From Perognathus longimembris pacificus (lineage: Eukaryota; Chordata; Mammalia; Rodentia; Heteromyidae), in contig NC_063167.1 in NCBI RefSeq assembly GCF_023159225.1, forward strand, positions 4,576,234 through 4,640,233: 64,000 bases of DNA, written 5' to 3'. Within the stretch, counting starts at the first letter, position 1; each line of letters opens with the position of its first letter. Under the pieces are notes generated by a model. That model searched no databases, was not told where the DNA came from, and was given only the letters and a program-made list of their open reading frames with translations. A program made the translations under genes and the position numbers. This document shows, piece by piece, positions 56,301 to 64,000 of the stretch.

Positions 56301-56321
56301 CTGACATGGATAGCCTTGAAG
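56301..56321 (+). CDS. CAMTA1: CAMTA1 microexon K (21 nt, LTWIALK)
   Basis: Seven codons, CTG ACA TGG ATA GCC TTG AAG, lie between acceptor CTCCGCAAG and donor G|GTAATG. LTWIALK occupies this position, between YRKYKQ and YALYKKM, in the known CAMTA1 protein, and its absence would still join the IQ motifs in frame. Length divisible by three, tiny size and suboptimal AAG acceptor fit a regulated microexon. It changes the spacer between IQ motifs 2 and 3 from hydrophilic to hydrophobic. Confidence 0.92.
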
Positions 56322-57569
56322 GTAATGATACACCAAGTCCTCTCACAGACCATTCATTCCACCAGCACGAACTCCCTGCCCCTCCCCGCCTCTGAGGAGG
56401 GTCATCACGATGGCACCGTCACCGCCACCTAAGCCCCCTTACCAGGCCACCTGACCACAGTGCATCTGTACTCTGGGTACCTTGTGCCTGTTCAGCTGGT
56501 GTGGGTTTGGGCATTTATAGTAATTACCATTTTTCTTAACAAGTATCAATTCATTTAAGCCAAACACTGTGAGCCTAAGGCCACTAGGCAAATCTCCTTT
56601 TTCTCTGATGGCCTCCAAGGTAGCCCAGTGGTTTTTAATGTGCAGCATGTCCAGGCTAAGACCAAGGAACCCCCAGAAGCCTTGTAGGATACAGCGCTCT
56701 TGTCGTAGAAGATCCTGGGCTAACGGAAATGGAAAGCAGGTTAAGGGAGACCAAAGAAGATTCTTACCGAATCTCCTATGTCTTATGTGAGAAGTCCATT
56801 CGCTTCCCTCCTTCTATCCCATGCATCCAGAGACATCATTAGTTCTCTGCAGGGGTTTCTGAGGGATATTTTTCCTAACAGTGGTAGGTTGCCTGCTGTG
56901 AAGCGGAGAATGGTCATATTCTGTTTCCTTGGCAACTTGGACATGGCATTTTTCAACCCTGTGTTTCTCGTGCCTAGAGCCTGATGCTGACGGCGCCCTC
57001 CGTTTCCCCCCCACGCCCCACACCCCCGCCACCTTGGTAGCTGGGTAGGGAGCTGCCCTAACTCTCAGGGTAAAATGGCTTAACGGTGTCAGCGTTTCAT
57101 GATAAGCTTTGTATTTGGGAACTTGTAACTCAGTCAGAACTTTGTCCTCTAGAACAATAGAAATGAGATGCAGGTGCCAGCTGTTAGGAGATCTGTTTAT
57201 CCTGTCATGGGAACTGGAAGGCATAAAAAGGATGAAAAGAGTTTCCATAAAAGGGCTTCCAAATTGAATAGCAAATTCTAGCCTTAAAATAAGCATTTAA
57301 AATTGCACTTTCTAAATACATTTTAGACTCATAAACGTCTAGCTTTATTGCTATTAAAATATTTTCATATCTTGGGGGAAAGCACATTGCAGAACATTAT
57401 TTTCTCTATAAGCAACCCTTTGCGTTTTGGGAAGGTAGGTGAGGAGATTGCCTCCCTCTTGGCGGCTCAGCCCTAAGCAGGGAGCAGCCCAAGAAAGAGG
57501 CTCCGCGCGCTCCCGGACTCGGTGTGGCTCCCGGTGTCACTGTCCCGCTCACTCTTGTTTCCCCTGCAG
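56322..57569 (+). other. CAMTA1: CAMTA1 intron K-L
   Basis: 1.25 kb of unique sequence; nothing recognised. Its start keeps a conserved-looking stretch after the microexon, but I cannot test conservation. Confidence 0.88.
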
Positions 57570-57763
57570 TACGCACTTTATAAAAAGATGACCCAGGCAG
57601 CCATCCTGATCCAGAGCAAGTTCCGAAGTTACTACGAGCAGAAGAGGTTCCAGCAGAGCCGGCGCGCTGCCGTCCTCATCCAGAAGTACTACCGGAGTTA
57701 CAAGAAGTGCGGCAAGAGACGGCAGGCTCGCCGGACCGCCGTCATCGTGCAGCAGAAGCTCAG
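57570..57763 (+). CDS. CAMTA1: CAMTA1 exon L: IQ motifs 3-5
   Basis: This 194-nt exon reads YALYKKMTQAAILIQSKFRS, then RRAAVLIQKYYRSYKK, then RRTAVIVQQKLR. It holds two canonical IQ motifs (AAILIQSKFR, AAVLIQKYYR) and a third weaker one (AVIVQQKLR). This basic helical array is the calmodulin-binding core. The acceptor is TTTCCCCTGCAG and the donor is CTCAG|GTGGGT. It leaves in phase 2. It is GC-richer than its neighbours, with clustered Arg codons CGG/CGC. Confidence 0.97.
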
Positions 57764-57790
57764 GTGGGTCCCCCGCCCGCACCCCCAAAA

Positions 57791-57808
57791 CCAGCGCCCT
57801 CTGCTGGC
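57791..57808 (-). promoter_or_regulatory. CTCF-like motif, reverse
   Basis: CCAGCGCCCTCTGCTGGC reads GCCAGCAGAGGGCGCTGG on the minus strand, a near-consensus CTCF site 28 nt after an exon donor. Confidence 0.65.
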
Positions 57809-58149
57809 TGGCCACCAGCCGCTCTGTGGGACCCACGGCATCTGCAGCGACGACGTTCTTTTCAGAACGTCCTAGGTTGTGTCCCTTGGTGTCACTTTGC
57901 CACTGTACGGCCAGCCTCTTGCACGTTGAGCTCTCTGCCTCCCACCCATGAGTCTGACCAAGTTCCCACTTGGAGCCGTCGCTCCACAGTAGAGCAGCCT
58001 CAGTTGGCGAGCTACTCAGAAGGCAGAGATTGGGAAGGGTATGGCGGCTCTTGGCTCTCCCCCCAGCCATGCTATGCGGGGTGCCGCAAGTGGGAAGACC
58101 GGAATCTGACACCACCCCGGTGTCGGTGTCAGAAGCATCCCTGAAAAAT

Positions 58150-58448
58150 AGAAGAGGCTGTAAGCATGGCTCACGCGATGAAGTGCCTGCCTAGCGAGTC
58201 CGAGGCCCTGAGTTCAAACCCCGGTACCCCTCCCCTGCCACCTCAAGGATCCCCAAGAGAATGCTCAAATCCAGGCAGGTTAACTTCTAAATTAATGGAT
58301 TCTAAAGACAGAATGGCTTTAAAAACAAAACAGCAGAGTGGCTGATAAAGAGTGGTAAGAGCGCTCCGCACGACGCTGCCCGTTTATAACCTCAGCCCTC
58401 GTGGGGCCGAGGCAGGAGGATCGCAGCCAGCCTGGGCGGGCTACAAAG
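58150..58448 (+). repeat. Two SINE fragments (ID-like, then B1-like)
   Basis: gaggctgtaagcatggctc to gagttcaaaccccggtacc, then after a gap acctcagccctcgtggggc to cagcctgggcgggctac. Confidence 0.7.
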
Positions 58449-58723
58449 TCAAAAATTCACATGACGAGAACAGTCACGGGACATCTTGTTTTCAGTCCTG
58501 AGTCTCTCCCTGAAGCTCGGGGGCTGGGCTTGCACGCCATGCTCTCCAGACAGGCTGGCCAGACAGTGCCATGACAGTGGCATATGCCGTGTGACTAGAT
58601 TTGCCCCGTGCGCGCAGCGTTGAACTAAACAGAAGCCCCTCGCCGCCGCCAGCCAGGCTCAGGCCTCGCCTAGCACTCGGCTTGGGACTCTTCCTAAGTG
58701 GCAATCCTGTCTTCTTTTTCCAG

Positions 58724-58798
58724 GAGCAGTTTGCTAACCAAAAAGCAGGACCAAGCTGCTCGAAAAATAATGAGGTTTCTACGCCGATGTCGTCACAG
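58724..58798 (+). CDS. CAMTA1: CAMTA1 exon M: C-terminal calmodulin-binding helix
   Basis: This 75-nt exon completes Arg and reads SSLLTKKQDQAARKIMRFL then RRCRH, a basic amphipathic helix typical of calmodulin-binding peptides. It enters in phase 2 (G finishes AGG) and leaves in phase 2 (CAC AG|GTACCT). The two trailing bases can pair with exon N, giving Ser, or with the last exon directly, giving Arg, and so decide the C-terminus. Confidence 0.95.
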
Positions 58799-59198
58799 GT
58801 ACCTGACCCTCAGTATTCACGGGGTTCGGCCCTCACCTCTCAGCCATCCCCGGCTCCTGTGTAAGGCCCGCGTCCCGGGTTATCTCAGCACAGGGGGGCG
58901 TGCTAGCCCTCCACTGCGTTGCACCTCTGAAACTCGGGGAGTATTTTGAGACCGCTGTGCTTGGCCAGCCGTGGAAATTCACTCACGCCCGCATTTTTCT
59001 GTGTTTGTTTGGGAGTGAGTACAGTTGAGATGCACTAGCTTTCAAGTCAAGGCTTCCTTTAACCTGCCATTCTTTTGTCACTTCGCATTGTGCTTGTCAC
59101 TGTCCTTCTTTACTGCATCAACACCCATCCAGACAACAGAGCACAAAAGTCTGTTCCCGAGGGCCTGCTGCCACCCAGGTTTCCTGTGTAGAATTTCC

Positions 59199-59220
59199 GC
59201 TAGCAGGTGGCGCCCTCTGC
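59199..59220. promoter_or_regulatory. Overlapping CTCF-like cores
   Basis: GCTAGCAGGTGGCGCCCT fits the consensus on +, and GCGCCCTCTGC reads GCAGAGGGCGC on -. Either could be used. Confidence 0.5.
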
Positions 59221-60204
59221 CGGATGTAAAAGCTTCTTCTATTTCCACGAGAGCCAGTCTGTGCTGAGCGGGAGAGACGACGGGTCAGAACTATTTCCCT
59301 CTCGAGGGGCCGGGCTCAGGGATGCCCCGCAGTCCCTGAGGGCGTAGCGTCTCCTCCTGGAGCTGAGCTCCATGTTCTCCACTTGGAGCTTGGGTCACCA
59401 GGGGTGGGTTTCTTCTTTTTTAATCTAGACTCTTGGGGATTGTGGAAAAGTGGTTTGTCTTTTCTACTTAAGTTAGTATCTCAGCCCAGAACCCATAGCA
59501 GGGCATTGGCGCTGCATTCAGAGGACCCGGGTGGGGGGGGGGGAGGTGCTGTTTCTTGCTGCAGGTGAGAGCGGAAGGCTGCTCCCTTCCTCCCTCTCCT
59601 CTCGCAGTGCGCCTGAAGCCTCTCGCTCGTATTCCCGGTGGCCCCTCACACATCGCATCGTCCTCGGCGCTTCTCTTAGACCATCCGCCTGCTAGGCTCG
59701 GAAGTCCCTTCCCTTTTAGCTCTTGTGCTTTCACTTAACTCAGTAGAAGGAAACCCATGCAGCCTCTGCGTTCACGGACATGAGGGATTATTTCCCAGGC
59801 TGAGGGCGGTGAGGGCAGCTCAGGTGCCCTTCCCACCAAGGCCGGCGAGGCAGCAGGGAGGCCCACGGGAAACAGGAAGCCCTGCTAGGAAGAGCACGCC
59901 AGGCGGGAGGGGGGCAGGGACACCGAGGCGGATGCTGCACACCTTACAAGCTCTTCTCCTTACCACTCAGCAGTGCCTCTTAGTCAGCATTAAGGTACTT
60001 GCTGCTGGGTAGACCAGTGGACTCCCAGTGCTTCCTGGCATTCTTAGGTGTTCACAGTCCCACCTTCCTTTTCCTCTTCTCCTTCCAAAATGAAGGACCC
60101 AGCACAGAGACCAGTAGACTCAGAGCACACGAGCAGACTCTTCCTTCAGGAAACTGCTTCATATATTCCAGACAGGTTTCATTAATTTTTGTTTGTTGTT
60201 GTTG

Positions 60205-60425
60205 TAGGTGGTGGGGCTTGAACTCAGGGCCTGAGTGCTGTCCCTGAGCTCTTTTGCTTAAGGCTAGTGCTCTACCACTTTGAGCCACAGCACCACTTAC
60301 CGTTTTTGAGTAGTTTATTGGAGATAAGAGTCTCACAGGAACTTTTCTGCCTGGGCTGGCTTTGAACCACGATACTCAGCCTCTCCAGTAGCTAGGATTA
60401 TAGATGTGAGCCACCAGTGCTTGGC
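60205..60425 (-). repeat. Composite SINE
   Basis: gtaggtggtggggcttgaac, ctctaccactttgagccac, and gtagctaggattatagatg. A (TTG)n tail precedes it. Confidence 0.87.
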
Positions 60426-61477
60426 ACAGTCAGGTTTTCTTTTTCACAAAATGATCTTGACATTGCTCTTCCTTAGACCACATCACACGGACCAAAACAT
60501 TCACAGTTAAATTGTCTTGTTCCTTCTTCCCTCCTTCCTTCTAGTCTTGGATCCTTAGACTTGGAGCATATGGATAGGAAATGTAATATGAGCGAGTTAC
60601 ATAGAATGCCACATGTGCTTTCCTTTGCGTTGTACAGCCAGGCTGTGCCCTGTGCTTATAGTAAGGAGCATGGTGAGAAGAAGACATTTAAAGAAAACAA
60701 ACATAAATAAAAGGCGCCCTTCCAAAGTAGGATGAGCAAAGGACCCCTTCCACTCATATTTTTAGTAGAAAAGAATTTCCAGAAGCATTTAACTTTCCCT
60801 AGGTTTATATTTTAGTAAAGCATCATCTCCTCATAAGAGTGACAAGGAGGCTCATTAAGAACAGAACCGAGCTTGTGAGCTCTGTTTATGATTTGGAATG
60901 AAGTGAAGTCACTTATTGGCTCTTTCTTTAACCTGTTATAGTTCAGATGCTTAAAAATGCAGGTACATTTTAATATCCTTTGACTACTGGTTTCTTAAGC
61001 TCGATAGTCATTTCCATGCCTGTACAGTTAACTAATATAGTTGAAGGACTTGAAGAAGCACCAAGTGTCCGTCCCACTCGGGACTTGTTGCACACGTATA
61101 TTTTCCCTAGGATGTGTGCAGCCCTGTTTCCATTCTTGTTTACTTATTATTAACCAAGAGTTGCTGTCGTGTTTGCTGTTCCTTAAGAGCATTAAAGTCT
61201 GCACTAAATAGAGAATGATACCCTCTCGACAAGGTAGGTAGACAGTGGCTTCAGCAGCCAAGAGTCCCCTTCTAAGTCCTATGACCTCAACGTTTTTTAA
61301 GACTTAAAAATGGTGATTTTTGTTCTGCTCATTTCACATACCCCACCATCCTCCTCCTTTGCTTCCTGCCCCCAAAGAAATCACGCTACATTCTTTTTGG
61401 TTGAAATAAAGCTATTAATAAGATTTCTGTTGTGACCCTCCTATGCTAATAGCTCTTTGGTGTTGTTTTACTGCCAA

Positions 61478-61494
61478 AGCCCCCTGGTGGACCA
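61478..61494 (-). promoter_or_regulatory. CTCF-like motif overlapping exon N, reverse
   Basis: On the minus strand the acceptor-exon junction reads GGTCCACCAGGGGGCTT, matching CCASYAGRKGGC exactly in the core. Confidence 0.55.
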
Positions 61495-61510
61495 TAGGCT
61501 GTACAAAAGG
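61480..61510 (+). CDS. CAMTA1: CAMTA1 exon N: 31-nt frame-switching exon
   Basis: The exon completes Ser and reads PLVDHRLYKR, which matches the tail SPLVDHRLYKR of the long human CAMTA1 isoform. It lies between acceptor CTGCCAAAG (suboptimal) and donor AAAAGG|GTGAGT. Its length is one more than a multiple of three, so inclusion or skipping changes the frame of the last exon. From known isoform ends I infer that inclusion gives a SERIEKGQGT-type end and skipping gives a longer RVKELKKAKEL-type end from the same exon. The terminal exon is not in the window. A CTCF-like core overlaps its 5' half. Confidence 0.92.
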
Positions 61511-62320
61511 GTGAGTTTAGCTGCCTGCTAGCCAGTTTATCTTTACCTTCCATTTTCAATATTTTGCTTTTTGCTTGCTTGCATGGGGCTGCAGCCTAGG
61601 TATGCCAGTAAGTTTCACATCCATTTTGAATGACATAAGACAAAATAAGAACTAACCCTAATTACTAACACTGCTATTGTATACAACAGGAGGGGCTCAC
61701 GTACAGCAGGCGTGGAATTGCATGAGTCTGTAGGAGGGAGGGGCCTCGGAGGCTACAGCCAGGCAGTAGACCTGACAGGCAGATGGCCAGCCGTCCATGT
61801 TAAGTAAGGCTGCATTGTAAGAAAACATGAAGCAAGGGACTTTTGTGATGAAAGCAACTTGCCATAGAAGACTGCTTCTAATACTGCCTTGTCAACATTT
61901 CTAAAGCAGAAGGGCTCATGGGGCAGCACTAGGCCGCCTGTATTAAGCCAGTCTGTTTCTTGTTTGGAATTGCTATTACTTTGATCCTGTAGTTTCATTT
62001 TCTAAATCTCTCCTTCTTTGTGCTGTGAGGTGAATCAGGATATAAAGTCGCAGCTTCCAACCAGCCGAAGCCGTCGGTGGGCGATGTGAGCAAAGCGTCC
62101 TTGAGCCGCTAGGTGAGGCTGGCCCAGTGAAGAGGGTGCAGCACAGCCTCGGAAAGCTGTGCTCTGTGTCGTAGTGGAGATGGGGGCTGTTCAGTCAGCA
62201 TGGCTCAGGCGTCAGAGGACAGTGCTGGTTTCTAAGTATGCACAGAAGGCCAGAGACTAGCTGGACAAGCCTGCACATCCAAAGTTATAAAAGAAGACTT
62301 GATATCTGTCAGAAAACTTG

Positions 62321-62560
62321 TTGTTGTTGCTGGTCCCAGGTTTGAACTTAGGGCCTAGGCGCTGGCCCTGAGATTTTATTTTATTTTTGCTCAAGGCTAG
62401 CACTCTACCACTTGAGCCGCAGTGCTATTTCCAGCTTTCTTTAGTTGGTTGGAGATGAGGCTCGTGGACGTTCCTGCCTGGGCTGGCTTTGAACTGGGAT
62501 CCTCAGATCTCAGCCTGCTGAATAGCTAGACTTACAGTTGTGAGCCACTGATGCCTGGCT
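62321..62560 (-). repeat. Composite SINE
   Basis: ggtcccaggtttgaacttagg, ctctaccacttgagccgc, and gaatagctagacttacagttg. Confidence 0.85.
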
Positions 62561-63639
62561 GAGAAGACTTTGTTTAAGAGTCAAGAAAAGAATTCATCAC
62601 CATTGGACTTAAGAAGATGAATTTCAAGTATAATGCGGGAGTTATCTCTGTTAATTACATTCAATTCACCCCCTTAGCCTTATGCTAACATTTCATTTAG
62701 TCATTTTTAAGATGATTTCCCACCTGACTAGATTTGTGTTGATACTAATATTTGTTCATTATCTCTTGAACCAAGAGTTATCAGATAGCTTAGTAAATAT
62801 CTTTTGCCAGTAGGTAAAAGCAGCTTTTTCTTAAATAGCCAGAGAGTAATAAGCCTCTTAGACTTTGTGAGCCATACTGTCTGTTCCAGCTACACAGGCC
62901 AGAAACAGCCAGCCACAGACAGTGCAGAAAACAAGGGTCATGGATATTACTGATAAAACTTGATTGGCCCAAAGGTTGTAGTTTGCCAACTTGATGATAG
63001 GAGAATTGAGTTTTTATTATAAGTTCTTGCTAGGGAGTGACTTTATCCGTATAAAAGTCTTGTCTATTTTGAAACCATGGGTAGTTGTTGAAGGAGAAAT
63101 TTGCTTTGAAGGGAAAGCAAAGCAGGTGCATTTGTTAATTTAACTAATCTCTAGTGTTAGGAGATGGTTTATTATTGAAGATCTGCGGGCCCCACGGGCC
63201 AGAACGGGTACCTAGTTGTCTGTACCAGTATTGGCCTCTACTCCTCTTCCTTCTGCCTATCTATCTCCTCCTACCCTTCTCTCTCTCTCTCTTCCTACCC
63301 ACTTCATACATAGATATTTGTTTCCTTTAGAAACACTCCAAAAAAAGCACATGCATGCCCTGGTACTCAATTTTAACTGAAAGTGATTAGTATCTTGCAT
63401 GTGAAATGCAGTTAATAGAGCCTGCTGCAAGGAAGCAATATTCTTATCAGAAGTTGTTGCTTATGCACTTTTGAAGCTTGTTAGTTCTGGTATGTGAATG
63501 ACCGTTTTTAAGAGGACATTTTCTAAAGGTGTTTTCCAGTGCCAGCCAGAGCCCCTGTCGTTTTTTTCAGTGCTTGCTGCATTTTGCTATGGACTCAACT
63601 CTGCTCACGCATGGAAAGTAGGAATCCCATCATCCCTGT

Positions 63640-63656
63640 GCTGCCCCCTAGTGTTG
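63640..63656 (-). promoter_or_regulatory. CTCF-like motif, reverse
   Basis: GCTGCCCCCTAGTGTTG reads CAACACTAGGGGGCAGC on the minus strand, a CACTAGGGGGCAG-type core. Confidence 0.55.
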
Positions 63657-64000
63657 AGGGAGTGTGAGAGATGAGCGGAGGTTTCCCTTCTTACCGGTGG
63701 GGCGGTGTTTTCCAAGGGGGCGCGGGGAGGCAGCCTACACAGAGCTGACGGATGGGCAACACCCCCTGAGAGCTCCTCTCCCCCGCTCCCTTAACCGTCC
63801 CCAAGTTGAAGTTCCGTTCCTCTTGGGAGCTGAGCATTCTCTGAGGAGGATGTATGTATATTTCTGGAATGTATCTGAAGAAGATCATTTACTTATTACC
63901 TTGTTAATTTGCAAAGTATACCATCACAGCTTATGTGTTGAGAAAAAAAAAAAACCTACTACTTGAAAACGTAATCATTTTGTGGTGCAAAGCAAAACGC

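Larger units (their letters stand above)
57764..58723 (+). other. CAMTA1: CAMTA1 intron L-M
   Basis: 960 nt. It holds a strong minus-strand CTCF motif (57791-57808), a partial tRNA-like SINE (58150-58230) and a B1-like fragment (58366-58448). Confidence 0.88.
58799..61479 (+). other. CAMTA1: CAMTA1 intron M-N
   Basis: 2.7 kb. It holds overlapping forward and reverse CTCF-like cores at 59199-59220, a G-run at about 59533-59545, a SINE at 60205-60425 and AT-rich unique sequence before exon N. Confidence 0.86.
1..64000 (+). other. CAMTA1: CAMTA1 gene, internal-to-3' part (14 exons in window)
   Basis: The 14 exons below carry the TIG/IPT domain, ankyrin repeats and IQ motifs of calmodulin-binding transcription activator 1, a nuclear factor that links calcium/calmodulin to transcription, mostly in brain and heart. 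Exons were placed by matching translated segments to the known family sequence and requiring AG/GT borders with compatible phase. Spliced, they give 2364 nt (788 codons) without a stop. The N-terminal CG-1 DNA-binding domain and the transactivation exon are upstream of the window, and the last exon is downstream. CAMTA2 is the only close paralogue; the exon J-K-L segment and the SPLVDHRLYKR exon fit CAMTA1. Intron phases in order after exon A are 1,1,0,2,0,1,0,2,0,0,0,2,2 and then 0 after the last exon seen. Confidence 0.96.
61511..64000 (+). other. CAMTA1: CAMTA1 intron after exon N, continuing past the window
   Basis: 2.5 kb. It holds a minus-strand SINE (62321-62560), a CT tract at about 63277-63292 and a CTCF-like motif on - at 63640-63656. 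I searched by eye for the terminal exon and did not find it. Confidence 0.82.

Noticed and set aside
8209..62560. tRNA genes suggested by A-box and B-box-like sequences (GGTTCGATTCC and similar).
   Set aside because: They are heads of repeated dimeric SINEs. None folds in context as a single full tRNA.
61511..64000. Terminal CAMTA1 exon.
   Set aside because: No acceptor followed by a sequence encoding the known tails was found. It is presumably beyond the window.

Overview
The window is a piece of a mammalian, rodent nuclear genome. The coding exons read in one direction (+) and are recognisably CAMTA1, calmodulin-binding transcription activator 1. The introns are packed with tRNA-derived dimeric SINEs and with composites of a B1/7SL-like unit and a tRNA-like unit. 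Their shape resembles the IDL-Geo-type dimers described from geomyoid rodents (kangaroo rats, pocket mice, pocket gophers), so I suspect a castorimorph/geomyoid rodent. I could not run a repeat library, so that placement is an inference.

Layout. Positions 1-3697 are intron upstream of the TIG domain; the large activation-domain exon lies outside the window. Two exons (3698-3824 and 9443-9577) encode the TIG/IPT domain. A 35-kb intron (9578-44827) follows. It holds two strong CpG islands (about 10.4-12.2 kb and 29.6-31.6 kb), an old L1 relic, a Tigger-like DNA transposon relic, many SINEs and microsatellites, and a SINE-poor 6-kb stretch at about 34.1-40.1 kb. From 44828 the exons come closer together: a Met/Glu-rich linker with a Gly/Ser tract, three exons with ankyrin repeats (47405-49449), a disordered linker with a basic KKHK motif (49878-50401), two acidic/Ser-Pro exons (53220-54150), then IQ and calmodulin-binding exons (end of 54150 to 58798). 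A 31-nt exon lies at 61480-61510. The terminal exon is not in the window. All splice phases join into one open frame of 2364 nt (788 codons), about the length expected from the TIG domain to near the C-terminus of human CAMTA1.

How it works together. TIG, ankyrin repeats and IQ motifs form the C-terminal regulatory half of one transcription factor. Two small exons look like splice switches. One is a 21-nt in-frame microexon between IQ motifs. The other is a 31-nt exon whose inclusion shifts the reading frame of the last exon and so would swap the C-terminus. The CpG island at 30 kb may be an internal promoter for a protein that lacks the DNA-binding, activation and TIG regions. Candidate CTCF motifs point rightward near the left end (954, 2611) and leftward near the right end (57.8, 61.5, 63.6 kb), a convergent arrangement.

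No second protein-coding gene, structural RNA gene or CRISPR array could be supported, and I see no wholly new biological system. The most interesting points are the splice switches and their regulatory overlaps.
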